DNA of 64,000 bases from Pseudomonas frederiksbergensis (GTDB lineage Bacteria; Pseudomonadota; Gammaproteobacteria; Pseudomonadales; Pseudomonadaceae), in the NCBI RefSeq assembly GCF_003732705.1, contig NZ_MOBR01000043.1:62001-126000 (forward strand), read 5' to 3'. Shown in pieces: positions 42,445 to 51,224 of this stretch (position 1 is its first letter; each line of letters opens with the position of its first letter). A program made the translations under genes and the position numbers. The notes under the pieces are model-generated. The model saw only the letters and a program-made list of their open reading frames with translations. It was not told the origin of the DNA and searched no databases.

Positions 42445-42463
42445 GGGCGGTGGCGTTTGGGGT

Positions 42464-42778
42464 TTATTTGATCGGTGAGAAATCCGCCGCGATCAGCAGT
42501 TTCGATTCCATTTTTTCCAGCATCGGGAAGGCTATCGGCACAAAGCCTTCGAGCCAGTCCGGGTCCTGATACAACGCCGCACGCTTGGTGATCCGCTCAT
42601 CAAGGCTCGGGTAGGCCCAGATATGAATCACCTGATTAAGCTCGCCGATTTCCGTGTACCACCAGCCCACCAGCGTCGCGTAGCGGGAGATCACCGGCAG
42701 GCCGTTCTCTTCGAAGTGTTTGAGATAGGTCTGCATTTTTCCGATTTGAATCGTGTAGGTGCGCATTTCGTAGAACAT
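42464..42778 (-). CDS. NIPSNAP family protein
   Basis: A 104-residue NIPSNAP domain: the N-terminal MFYEMRTYTIQIGKM and central TEIGELNQVIHIWAYPSLDER match the family pattern of a ferredoxin-like dimeric alpha/beta barrel. Bacterial NIPSNAP genes often sit with catabolic oxidoreductases, but their biochemical role is mostly unknown. It lies 13 bases after the iron alcohol dehydrogenase gene on the same strand, so the two are one transcript. Confidence 0.88.
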   Translation of the reverse strand: MFYEMRTYTIQIGKMQTYLKHFEENGLPVISRYATLVGWWYTEIGELNQVIHIWAYPSLDERITKRAALYQDPDWLEGFVPIAFPMLEKMESKLLIAADFSPIK

Positions 42779-42791
42779 GGGATTCGTCTCT

Positions 42792-43958
42792 TTAAGAATG
42801 AGTGCCGTGGTAGGCGTTGCTGATGATCCGTTCGATGTCGGCGGCGGTGGTCAGGCGTGGGTTGACCAGCACGTTGCCGCTGCGCATCGAGTCGCTGACC
42901 ATCTGCGGCATGTAGTCGAGGTTCACGCCCAGGTCCTTGATGTTGGCGGGGATGCCGATGGCCTGGTTCAGCGCCATCACGTGCTCCACCACTTTGTGCC
43001 CTGCGCTGGCAGCGTTCAGGCCATCGGCGTCTTCGCCCATGGCGATGGCGATCTCGCGGAACAGCTCCGGGCAGGCCGCCAGGTTGTATTCGATGACGTA
43101 GGGCAGCAGCGTCGCGTTGGCAATGCCGTGGGGGATGTTGAACACGCCGCCGAAGGTGTGGGAGATCGCATGCACGTTGCCGAGTTTCGACTGGGCGAAG
43201 GCGACCCCGGCGAGGAACGAAGCGAGCAGCATTTGCTCGCGGGCATGCAGGTCCGAGCCGGTGAAAAACGCCTTCGGCAAATGGGTGCAGATCATCTTGA
43301 TCGCTTGTAGCGCCAGGGCCTGGCTGACCGGGTTGGCCTGCTTCGACACGTAGGATTCGATGGCATGGGTCAAGGCGTCCATGCCCGTGGCGGCGGTAAT
43401 CGACGGCGGCAGTTTGAGGGTCAGTTCGGCGTCGAGAATCGCCAGTTTCGGAAACAGCGCCGGGCTGATGATCACGGTTTTGAACAGCGTCTTCGTGTTG
43501 GTGAACACCGTGGAGGCGGTGCATTCGCTGCCGGTGCCGGAGGTGGTCGGGATGGCGAAAATCGGCAGCGGTGGGTGCAGCAGTTTGTCGTAGCCTTCGT
43601 AGTCGAGGATGTTGCCGGGGTTGGTGGCCATGGCCGCCACACCCTTGGCGGTGTCGATGCTGCTGCCGCCACCGACGCCGATCACCGCGTCGCAATCGTG
43701 GTTTTTCAGGAACGCCACGGCGCGTTCCAGCACGTCGGTGGTGGGGTTGGGCTCGACGCCGGCGAACACTTCATAGTCGATGGCGTTTTCGGCCAACGAC
43801 GCGAAAAAGCTCTCCATCACCCCGGACGCGATCAACCCCTGATCGGTGACCACCAGCAGTTTTTTTCGAACGTGGGGCTTGAGCAATGCACCGGCCTGAC
43901 GCACCAGGCCGTTGCCGCTCTTCAAGGTCGTGGGGAAATAAAACTGGAACGGGTTCAT
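42792..43958 (-). CDS. Iron-containing alcohol dehydrogenase, locus B
   Basis: A 388-residue group III alcohol dehydrogenase with GVGGGSSIDTAKGVAAM at about residues 97-113, PTTSGTGSE at about 139, and metal ligands in GMDALTHAIESY and VHAISHTFGG. It is a homolog of the locus A enzyme. The likely reaction is NAD(P)-linked oxidation of a short or medium alcohol. Its start at 43958 lies in a predicted hairpin that covers the ribosome site, which may throttle translation. Confidence 0.9.
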   Translation of the reverse strand: MNPFQFYFPTTLKSGNGLVRQAGALLKPHVRKKLLVVTDQGLIASGVMESFFASLAENAIDYEVFAGVEPNPTTDVLERAVAFLKNHDCDAVIGVGGGSSIDTAKGVAAMATNPGNILDYEGYDKLLHPPLPIFAIPTTSGTGSECTASTVFTNTKTLFKTVIISPALFPKLAILDAELTLKLPPSITAATGMDALTHAIESYVSKQANPVSQALALQAIKMICTHLPKAFFTGSDLHAREQMLLASFLAGVAFAQSKLGNVHAISHTFGGVFNIPHGIANATLLPYVIEYNLAACPELFREIAIAMGEDADGLNAASAGHKVVEHVMALNQAIGIPANIKDLGVNLDYMPQMVSDSMRSGNVLVNPRLTTAADIERIISNAYHGTHS

Positions 43959-43961
43959 GGG

Positions 43962-43991
43962 TGTCTCCGGTTTCTTATTGGTCTGGAGACA
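43962..43991 (-). promoter_or_regulatory. Hairpin sequestering the ribosome site of the iron alcohol dehydrogenase
   Basis: On the minus strand TGTCTCC pairs with GGAGACA across 16 bases, and the second arm is the Shine-Dalgarno sequence just before the ATG. This is the shape expected for a translational switch; it could also be chance. Confidence 0.35.
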
Positions 43992-44090
43992 GTAAATAGC
44001 GGGGCGGGCGGCTGATAATGAAAAGGTCTGATCCGGTGATGACTGTTTGTCATCACTTGTCGGTGGGGCTGTGTTGGCTGCAAGATCCAG

Positions 44091-44690
44091 CCCCTCACCC
44101 TAACCCTCTCCCCAGAGGGGCGAGGGGACTGACCGAGTTGAATAGCTGAGATACATCGACCTGAAATATCGAGTCGAACTCAGGTTCGATTAGCACGAAG
44201 ATCTGCCCCCTCTCCCCAGAGGGGCGAGGGAACTGACCGAGTTGAATAGCTGAGATACATCGACCTGAAATATCGAGTCGAACTCAGGTTCGATTAGCAT
44301 GAAGATCTGCCCCCTTTCCCCCTCTCCCCACTGGGGAGAGGGGACTGACCGAGTTGAATAGCTGAGATACATCGACCTGAAATATCGAGTCGAACTCAGG
44401 TCGATTAGCATGAAGATCTGCCCCCTTTCCCCCTCTCCCCAGAGGGGCGAGGGAACTGACCGAGTTGAATAGCTGAGATACATCGACCTGAAATATCGAG
44501 TCGAACTCAGGTTCGATTAGCATGAAGATCTGCCCCCTTTCCCCCTCTCCCCAGAGGGGCGAGGGGACTGACCGAGTTGAATAGCTGAGATACATCGACC
44601 TGAAATATCGAGTCGAACTCAGGTTCGATTAGCATGAAGATATGCCCCCTTTCCCCCTCTCCCCACTGGGGAGAGGGTTGGGGTGAGGGG
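44091..44690. repeat. Five-copy 111-bp tandem array with 23-bp terminal inverted repeats
   Basis: Five copies of a unit containing GACCGAGTTGAATAGCTGAG and GAAATATCGAGTCGAACTCA occur with starts near 44131, 44235, 44347, 44458 and 44569 (spacings of 104, 112, 111 and 111). The array is bounded by inverted 23-base ends beginning CCCCTCACCCTAACCC at 44091-44113 and ending GGGGTGAGGGG at 44668-44690, with a single mismatch. It fills the 811-base gap between the iron dehydrogenase and the SDR genes; I see no real gene in it. Translations rich in SPLWGEGERG are the familiar artefact of this repeat. Confidence 0.93.
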
Positions 44691-44769
44691 TGGTTCTAAA
44701 GCCTGCCGCATCGACCAGAGGCACCACCCACGCAGTCATCCTCATTTCACAACCCACAGGAAACTCATC

Positions 44770-45552
44770 ATGGATTTAGCCATATCAGGCCGTTGGGCCA
44801 TCGTCTGTGCCGCCAGCAAAGGCTTGGGCCTGGGCTGTGCGCGAGCCTTGGCGAAAGAGGGCGTCAACCTGGTGATCAACGCTCGCGGCGACGACACCTT
44901 GCAAATCGCTGCCGCAGAGTTGCGTAACCTCGGCGTCGAAGTGCGTACCGTGGCCGGGGACATCAGCGAGCCAGCGGTGCGCGAGCAGGTGCTGGCGTCG
45001 TGTCCGCAGGTGGACATCCTGATCAATAACGCCGGCGGCCCGCCACCGGGTGACTTCCGCGACTGGCAGCGCGAAGACTGGCTCAAGGCGCTGGACGCCA
45101 ACATGCTCACGCCTATCGAGCTGATCAAGGCCTGCGTCGATGGCATGGCCGAGCGCGGGTTTGGGCGCATCGTCAACATCACCTCCGGCGCGGTGAAGGC
45201 GCCGATCGATGTGCTGGGGCTGTCCAACGGCGCCCGCAGTGGCCTCACCGGTTTTATCGCCGGGCTCGCGCGTCAATCGCAGCTGGCCGGCAACAACGTG
45301 ACCATCAACAATCTGCTGCCTGGACCGTTCGAAACCGAGCGCCTGCACAAAACCCTGAGCGCTGCCGCCGACGCCAACGGCACCAGCGTCGAGAGCATCA
45401 GCGAACAGCGGCGCAAACACGTGCCGGCCCAGCGGTTCGGCCAGCCCGACGAGTTCGGCGCCTATTGCGCGTTTATTTGCAGCGCCCAGGCCGGGTTCCT
45501 TACCGGGCAAAATCTGTTGCTGGATGGCGGCAGCTACCCCGGCACGTTCTGA
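44770..45552 (+). CDS. SDR family oxidoreductase with altered active site
   Basis: A 260-residue short-chain dehydrogenase-fold protein. The cofactor motif is CAASKGLGLG (the usual Thr is Ala), then INNAGGPPPGD. The catalytic Ser is present (NITSG), but the Tyr-x-x-x-Lys pair reads Ser-Asn-Gly-Ala-Arg (LGLSNGARSGL), so both classic catalytic residues are absent. Relatives with this motif are annotated as oxidoreductases or acyl-carrier reductases. It starts at ATG 44770 after CAGGAAAC. A role as a dehydrogenase should therefore be treated with caution; a dehydratase or binding role is possible. Confidence 0.8.
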   Translation: MDLAISGRWAIVCAASKGLGLGCARALAKEGVNLVINARGDDTLQIAAAELRNLGVEVRTVAGDISEPAVREQVLASCPQVDILINNAGGPPPGDFRDWQREDWLKALDANMLTPIELIKACVDGMAERGFGRIVNITSGAVKAPIDVLGLSNGARSGLTGFIAGLARQSQLAGNNVTINNLLPGPFETERLHKTLSAAADANGTSVESISEQRRKHVPAQRFGQPDEFGAYCAFICSAQAGFLTGQNLLLDGGSYPGTF

Positions 45553-45667
45553 TTTTTCGGGGGATGACGTTTGGTGATCCCCCAATCAGATCCCCTCATT
45601 ATTCATCGTTCGGGCGCGTGATTAGAGTTGGGCTGCTTGCCCAATGCCCTTTCAGACAACACGCATA

Positions 45668-45761
45668 CCTGTAGGAGCAAGGCTTGCCCGCGATGGCGGT
45701 GTGTCAGTCGACATCATCGTTTCCGACACACCGTCATCGCGGGCAAGCCTTGCTCCTACAG
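45668..45761. repeat. REPIN (GCCCGCGA variant)
   Basis: CCTGTAGGAGCAAGGCTTGC is mirrored by GCAAGCCTTGCTCCTACAGA between the SDR and the MFS genes. Confidence 0.9.
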
Positions 45762-45821
45762 AGGTGTGTGTTGTTGATGGGATTGGGCCGCTTGCATCCA
45801 CAACAATAAAGAGCGCCCCTC

Positions 45822-47126
45822 ATGAACAATCCGAGTGCCGAAACACTGTCCCTGGCCGCCGCTGAGCGTCCCACCAGCGTGCGCTGGCGAATCTTCCTGA
45901 TCATGTTGCTGCTGACCGCAATCAACTACATCGACCGCGCTTCGCTGTCGGTGGCGTTGCCGCTGATTTCCAGCGAATTCCAGATCCCGCCAGCGCTGGA
46001 AGGTCTGATGCTCAGCGCGTTTTTCTGGTCCTACGCGTTGATGCAGATTCCCGGCGGCATGCTGCTGGATCGCTTCCAGACCCGCCGCGTCATCGTCATC
46101 GCAACCGTCGCCTGGGGCGCGTTCCAGGCATTGGCCGCCGGTGCGCACAACTGGATCATCCTGTTGATCACGCGCATGGGCCTGGGCATTGCCGAATCGC
46201 CGATCATGCCCGCCGGCGCCAAACTCAACGGCGCCTGGCTGACCCCCAACGAACGCGGACGCGGCGCGGTGCTGGTGGATGGCGGCGCGCCGTTGGGCAG
46301 TGCGTTTGGCGCGATTATCATTGCCGGCCTGATCGGCTGGTTCGATTCGTGGCGCATCGCTTTCGTCATCGCCGGCATCGGCACCATGCTCGCCGGTGTG
46401 CTGGCCTGGAAATACATCCGCAACCACCCCAGCGAACACCCCGGCGTCAACGCTGCGGAACTGGCGCACATCACCGAAGGCAATCGCAAAACCAGCCAAC
46501 CCGGCGCGGTCACCAGCATCGCCCTGAAAGAACTGCTCAAGGACCGCTCGGTGCTGGCGATGTTCGCCGGTTACAGCTGCATCCTCAGCGTGTTCTACGG
46601 CTTGCTGACCTGGATGCCGAGCTACCTGCACCAGACCCACGGCCTGAACATTTCGAGCATGGGCGGCGCGACCTTCCTGATCTTCATGTGCGGTTTTGTC
46701 GGCGAACTGGTGGGCGGTTATCTGGGCGACAAATGGAAATCCAGCGGCGCCTCGCCCAATCTGGTGATGCGCAGCATGTTCAGCGGTTCGGCGCTGGTGG
46801 CGGCGTTGTGCATGCTGGCGGTGGCCTACGCGAACGAGGCGAGCAAAGCGATTGGCCTGCTGTGCGTGGCGATGTTTTTCATTCGCTGGTGCGGCATGTA
46901 CTGGTGCATTCCGTCGATCCTCGGCGGCACTTCGAAAACCGGTGTGCTGGCCGGCACCATGAATTTCTGCGGCAACATGGCCGGGGTGATCGTGCCGATC
47001 CTGATTGGCTTGATCGTGCAGTTCACCGGTTCGTACTTCCTGGTGCTGATCTTCTTCGTGGTCATGGCCCTGCTGCTGGCGATTTTCTCCAGCCTGATCG
47101 ATTATCGGGAACGGGGTCTGGCTTGA
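45822..47126 (+). CDS. MFS transporter, anion:cation symporter type
   Basis: A 434-residue MFS permease with 12 membrane segments. NYIDRASLSVALP near the N-terminus and the DRFQTRR loop are typical of the anion:cation symporter branch, which includes glucarate, galactonate, hexuronate and phthalate carriers. The substrate is therefore probably a carboxylate. The stop at 47126 is followed after one base by the ATG of the flavoprotein gene, so they are cotranscribed. Confidence 0.9.
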   Translation: MNNPSAETLSLAAAERPTSVRWRIFLIMLLLTAINYIDRASLSVALPLISSEFQIPPALEGLMLSAFFWSYALMQIPGGMLLDRFQTRRVIVIATVAWGAFQALAAGAHNWIILLITRMGLGIAESPIMPAGAKLNGAWLTPNERGRGAVLVDGGAPLGSAFGAIIIAGLIGWFDSWRIAFVIAGIGTMLAGVLAWKYIRNHPSEHPGVNAAELAHITEGNRKTSQPGAVTSIALKELLKDRSVLAMFAGYSCILSVFYGLLTWMPSYLHQTHGLNISSMGGATFLIFMCGFVGELVGGYLGDKWKSSGASPNLVMRSMFSGSALVAALCMLAVAYANEASKAIGLLCVAMFFIRWCGMYWCIPSILGGTSKTGVLAGTMNFCGNMAGVIVPILIGLIVQFTGSYFLVLIFFVVMALLLAIFSSLIDYRERGLA

Positions 47127-47127
47127 A

Positions 47128-48249
47128 ATGAGCGGAGGGCAGGTGAGCGTCGATATTGAATGCGTGGTGGTCGGGGCCGGTGTGGTTGGGCTGGCGGTGG
47201 CCAGAGCATTGGCCTTGAGCGGGCGCGAAGTGATTGTGGTCGAGGCGGGCGAGGGCATTGGCGTGGGCATCAGCTCGCGCAATTCCGAGGTGATCCACGC
47301 CGGAATTTATTACCCGAGCGGCAGCCTCAAGGCGCAGCTGTGTGTCGAGGGCAAGCAGCGCTTGTATGCCTTTTGCGATGAGCGTGGCGTGGATTACCGG
47401 CGGTTGGGCAAGCTGATTGTGGCGACCGATGATGATCAACGAGCAGCGTTGCAACGGTTGCTGGAGCAAGGTTTGCGTAATGGGGTTGATGACTTGCAAT
47501 GGCTTGATGCCGCTCAGGCGCAATCGCTAGAGCCTGAATTGTCCTGCGTCGCCGCGCTGTGGTCGCCGTCCACCGGCATTGTCGATTCCCATGGGTTGAT
47601 GCTGGCGCTGCAAGCGGACGCCGAAGCCTCGGGTGCGTCGATTGTGTTTCATACGCCGCTGCTGGCGGCGCGTTGCATTGAGCAGGGTTTCGAACTGCAA
47701 ATGGGCGGGGCGCAACCGATGACGTTGAGCTGTCGTGAGTTGATCAATTGCGCCGGGTTGTCGGCGCCAGAGGTGGCGCGTGGCATCGAAGGTTTGCCGT
47801 CACAGCACATTCCAACCGCACGATTGTGCAAGGGCAGTTACTTCAGCTTCAGCGGTCGGGCGTCGTTTCGGCACTTGGTCTATCCCGCGCCGGAAAGTGC
47901 CGGGTTGGGTGTGCACATGACCCTGGATCTGGGCGGGCAGGCACGCTTCGGGCCGGATGTGGAATGGGTCGAGCACATCGACTACCGCGTCGATCCGCAC
48001 CGGGCGGATGGGTTTTATCAGGCGATCCGGCGTTACTGGCCGGGGTTGCCGGATGACAGCTTGCAGCCAGCCTACAGCGGCATCCGGCCGAAGATCACTG
48101 GCCCGACGGAACCGGCCGCTGACTTCATCATCAGTGGTCCGGCGGAGCATGGGGTGCCGGGGTTGGTGAACCTGTTCGGCATCGAATCGCCGGGGCTGAC
48201 CAGTTGTTTGGCGTTGGCTGACCGAATAGTGAGCCGGACACTGGACTGA
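47128..48249 (+). CDS. NAD(P)/FAD-dependent oxidoreductase, L-2-hydroxyglutarate oxidase-like
   Basis: A 373-residue DAO-fold flavoprotein. FAD motif VVVGAGVVGLAVARALALSG at about residues 13-32, then SRNSEVIHAGIYYPSGSLKA, a block strongly typical of the LhgO family, and STGIVDSHGLMLALQADAE. The C-terminal GIRPKITGPTEPAADF and GIESPGLTSCLALAD complete the family pattern. It probably oxidises a 2-hydroxy acid. It is coupled to an MFS carboxylate permease. Part of its TGA stop falls in the palindromic repeat that follows. Confidence 0.87.
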   Translation: MSGGQVSVDIECVVVGAGVVGLAVARALALSGREVIVVEAGEGIGVGISSRNSEVIHAGIYYPSGSLKAQLCVEGKQRLYAFCDERGVDYRRLGKLIVATDDDQRAALQRLLEQGLRNGVDDLQWLDAAQAQSLEPELSCVAALWSPSTGIVDSHGLMLALQADAEASGASIVFHTPLLAARCIEQGFELQMGGAQPMTLSCRELINCAGLSAPEVARGIEGLPSQHIPTARLCKGSYFSFSGRASFRHLVYPAPESAGLGVHMTLDLGGQARFGPDVEWVEHIDYRVDPHRADGFYQAIRRYWPGLPDDSLQPAYSGIRPKITGPTEPAADFIISGPAEHGVPGLVNLFGIESPGLTSCLALADRIVSRTLD

Positions 48250-48360
48250 TCGTTCCCACGCTCTGCGTGGGAATGCCTCAAGGGACGCTCCGCGTTCCAG
48301 CTCCGGGAAGGGACGCGGAGCGTCCCGGGCTGCATTCCCACGGGTCGCGTGGGAACGATC
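48248..48360. repeat. GATCGTTCCCACGC palindromic repeat, copy 2
   Basis: Same family as 39136-39242; left end GATCGTTCCCACGCTCTGCG and right end CGGGTCGCGTGGGAACGATC. Overlaps the stop codon of the flavoprotein gene. Confidence 0.9.
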
Positions 48361-48367
48361 ATTGCGG

Positions 48368-49267
48368 TTATGTCGACGAAACCGGTTCGGTCAGGACTTT
48401 CCTGAACGTCTCCACCAACGGCCGCAAATTGATCCGATGCCACGCCGCCCACAGTGGCGTGGTAAATGAAATCCACGACACCTCCCGCAACACCACCCCG
48501 GGCGGGGCATTGCGGCTCAAGCCTTTCTGGATCATCGCGATCCCCAACCCCGACGCCACCAGCCCCAGCGCGGTAAACGGCTCGGTAGCTTCCATGCGAA
48601 TATCCGGGGTAAACCCGGCGCGGATGCAGGCGCTGACAAAGTCTTCGCGGCTCGCGCAGTTCTGGCGAGGTTGTACGCCGATCCATTCCTGATCGGCCAG
48701 ATCTTCCGGGGTCAATAGCGCCTGTTGGGCCAACGGATGTTGCTCGGGCAACGCCAACAACATCGGATCATCGAGCACCTGAAAACCGAGCAAGTCCGGG
48801 TCGTCGGCGACGGGTGGCTCGCTCACCAAGGCGATATCCAGACTACGCTGGCGCAGGCCTTCCAGTTGTTCGGCAGAACCCAGGTTGTACAGCGCAACGT
48901 GCACGTTCGGCCGGTCCACCCGCAGCACGCGCAAGGCGTTCGGCAGCACACCGGCATGCATGGCGTTTTCGATGTAGCCGATGCACAAGCCGCCTTCTTC
49001 GCCACGACCGAGGCGCTTGCCCAGGGATTCCAGGCGATTGGCGTGGGTCAACAAGGCACGGGTTTCGGCGAGGAAGGTCTGGCCATCGCGGGTCAGGCGG
49101 ATACGTTGCTGGCTGCGTTCGAACAGGGTCAGGCCCAGGCGTTCTTCGAGCTGAGCGATCTGCCGGCTCAGGGGCGACTGGGAAATGTGCAGGCGTTCGG
49201 CGGCGCGACCGACGTGTTCTTCCTCGGCGACGGCGACGAAGTAGCGCAATTGGCGGATGTCGATCAT
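48368..49267 (-). CDS. LysR family transcriptional regulator
   Basis: A 299-residue LysR protein of the CatR/BenM/CbbR-like type: MIDIRQLRYFVAVAEEEHVGRAAERLHIS is the classic N-terminus, QSPLSRQIAQLEERLGLTLFER the recognition helix region, and an effector domain follows from about residue 90. ATG 49267 is the conserved start; upstream in-frame codons have no ribosome site. It is divergent from the aldo/keto reductase operon (118 bases between starts), which it probably activates. Confidence 0.9.
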   Translation of the reverse strand: MIDIRQLRYFVAVAEEEHVGRAAERLHISQSPLSRQIAQLEERLGLTLFERSQQRIRLTRDGQTFLAETRALLTHANRLESLGKRLGRGEEGGLCIGYIENAMHAGVLPNALRVLRVDRPNVHVALYNLGSAEQLEGLRQRSLDIALVSEPPVADDPDLLGFQVLDDPMLLALPEQHPLAQQALLTPEDLADQEWIGVQPRQNCASREDFVSACIRAGFTPDIRMEATEPFTALGLVASGLGIAMIQKGLSRNAPPGVVLREVSWISFTTPLWAAWHRINLRPLVETFRKVLTEPVSST

Positions 49268-49385
49268 GTCAGACCTCTGGGGACTCAAGTGCTGCGTATT
49301 ATGTCTTGGACGGTCCGATCCCCGCAATCTAGGATCTGCTCAACGGTCACATGAGCTGGCCAAAGACACTCAAGAGGAATCATCC

Positions 49386-50402
49386 ATGAGCTTGAAAGAC
49401 AAACTGCCCGGCACGCTGGGTTTCGGCACCGCCCCGTTGGGCAATATGTTCCGCGCCATCCCGGAAGAAGAGGCGATGGCCACCGTGCATGCTGCCTGGG
49501 ATGCCGGCGTGCGTTACTTCGACACCGCGCCGTTTTACGGTTCGGGCCTGTCGGAAATTCGCCTCGGTGCCGCGTTGGCCCAGTACAACCGCGACGACTA
49601 TGTGCTCAGCAGCAAGGTCGGCCGGGTGATCCTCGATGAACTCGAAGACACCGCCGCCCGTGATCTGGGCGAAAAAAGCGGCGTGTTCGAACACGGCCGC
49701 CCGAACAAAATCGTCAATGACTACAGCGCCGACGCGACCATGCGTTCGATCGAAGACAGCCTCACGCGCCTGCAAACCGATCGCCTGGACATCGTCTGGA
49801 TCCACGACATCGCCCAGGACTTCTACGGCGATCAATGGCTGGAATACTTCAACCAGGCCCGCACCGGCGCGTTCAAGGTGCTGACCCGTTTGCGCGAAGA
49901 AGGCGTGATCAAGGGTTGGGGTTTGGGTGTGAACAAGGTCGAGCCGTGCGAATTGACGCTGGATCTGACCGAAGCCCAGCCCGACGGTTTTCTGTTGGCC
50001 GGTCGCTACACGCTGCTGGACCATGATCGTGCCTTGCAACGCCTGATGGATTCAGCCTTGGCGCAGAACGTTGAAATCGTCGTTGGCGGCCCTTACAGCT
50101 CGGGCATTCTGGCCGGCGGTACGCACTTCGAATACCAGAAGGCGAGCCCGGCGATCGTCAATAAGGTCGAGCAGATCAAAAAGATTGCGGCGGCCCATGG
50201 CGTCAGCATCAAAGCGGCGGCGTTGCAGTTCTCCTTGGCCAACCCGGCCGTGGCGGCAGTGATTCCCGGTTCCAGCCGTCCTGACCGGATTGCTGAAGAT
50301 GTAGCGGCGTTGAATGAGGTGATTCCTGCGGCGTTCTGGCAGGCACTGCGTGACTCGAAGCTGATTTCCGAACGTGCTCCATTGCCAGGAGGTGTGGCAT
50401 GA
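49386..50402 (+). CDS. Aldo/keto reductase (sugar dehydrogenase-like)
   Basis: A 338-residue TIM-barrel reductase. The tetrad is visible: Asp in YFDTAPFYG, Tyr in the same segment (FYGSGLSE), Lys in VLSSKVGR and His in IVWIHDI. Length and motifs resemble the D-threo-aldose 1-dehydrogenase/pyridoxal dehydrogenase branch, which oxidises sugars such as L-fucose or pyridoxal. It starts at ATG 49386 after GAGGA and overlaps the next gene by four bases (ATGA). Confidence 0.88.
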   Translation: MSLKDKLPGTLGFGTAPLGNMFRAIPEEEAMATVHAAWDAGVRYFDTAPFYGSGLSEIRLGAALAQYNRDDYVLSSKVGRVILDELEDTAARDLGEKSGVFEHGRPNKIVNDYSADATMRSIEDSLTRLQTDRLDIVWIHDIAQDFYGDQWLEYFNQARTGAFKVLTRLREEGVIKGWGLGVNKVEPCELTLDLTEAQPDGFLLAGRYTLLDHDRALQRLMDSALAQNVEIVVGGPYSSGILAGGTHFEYQKASPAIVNKVEQIKKIAAAHGVSIKAAALQFSLANPAVAAVIPGSSRPDRIAEDVAALNEVIPAAFWQALRDSKLISERAPLPGGVA

Positions 50403-51196
50403 AAATCGATTTGACTGGAAAACTCGCCATCGTCAGCGGCAGCACCGCCGGCATTGGCCTGGGCATCAGCAAGGCGTTGGCCGAGTGCGGCGCCACGGTG
50501 GTGGTGATCGGCCGCGACTCGGCCAAGGTTGAGCAAGCGTTGGCGGACATTCGCGGCAGCGTGCCGGGTGCGCAACTGCGGGGCCTGACCGCCGACCTCG
50601 GCACCGCTGAAGGCGCCGAGCAGTTGTTCGCCGCCGAACCGCAAGCGGACATCCTGGTGAACAACCTCGGGATCTTCGACGACGTGGATTTCTTCGACGC
50701 GCCGGACAGCGAGTGGACGCGCTTCTATGAAGTCAACGTGATCTCCGGCGTGCGCCTGTCCCGGCATTACACGCCGCAGATGGTCAAGAACGGTTGGGGC
50801 CGGGTGATCTTCCTGTCCTCGGAATCCGGGGTGGCGATCCCGGCCGACATGATCAACTATGGCGTGACCAAAAGCGCCAACCTGGCGGTGTCCCATGGCT
50901 TGGCCAAACGCCTGGCCGGCACCGGCGTCACCGTCAATGCGATCCTGCCCGGCCCGACCTTCACCGACGGCTTGGAACAGATGCTCAAGGACGCCACCGC
51001 CGAGTCCGGCCGCAGCGCCCGGGAAGAAGCCGACGCCTTCGTGCGCAAGGCCCGCCCGAGCTCGATCATCCAGCGTGTTGCCGATGTCGAAGAAGTCGCC
51101 AACCTGGTGGCTTACATCGCCTCGCCACTGTCCTCGGCCACCACCGGCGCGGCGTTGCGGGTGGATGGCGGCGTCGTCGACAGCATGGCAATCTGA
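50399..51196 (+). CDS. SDR family NAD(P)-dependent oxidoreductase
   Basis: A 265-residue classical SDR. Cofactor motif SGSTAGIGLG at about residues 14-23, VNNLG, catalytic Ser in IFLSSESG and Tyr/Lys in INYGVTKSANL, so it has a full active site. Its ATG overlaps the aldo/keto reductase stop, and it is followed by an SRPBCC gene. The three form one operon, probably converting one carbonyl or alcohol compound. Confidence 0.9.
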   Translation: MKIDLTGKLAIVSGSTAGIGLGISKALAECGATVVVIGRDSAKVEQALADIRGSVPGAQLRGLTADLGTAEGAEQLFAAEPQADILVNNLGIFDDVDFFDAPDSEWTRFYEVNVISGVRLSRHYTPQMVKNGWGRVIFLSSESGVAIPADMINYGVTKSANLAVSHGLAKRLAGTGVTVNAILPGPTFTDGLEQMLKDATAESGRSAREEADAFVRKARPSSIIQRVADVEEVANLVAYIASPLSSATTGAALRVDGGVVDSMAI

Positions 51197-51224
51197 ACCT
51201 GAATTCATAGAGAGAAATTAATTC

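Noticed and set aside
44190..44595. Repeated open frames with SPLWGEGERGQ in the 111-bp array
   Set aside because: This peptide is the well-known false translation of the CCCTCTCCCC-type intergenic repeat; no ribosome site, no conserved start.
45560..45584. Terminator after the atypical SDR
   Set aside because: GGGGGAT/ATCCCCC can form a stem, but the T tract lies before it and nothing follows; it does not fit an intrinsic terminator in either direction.
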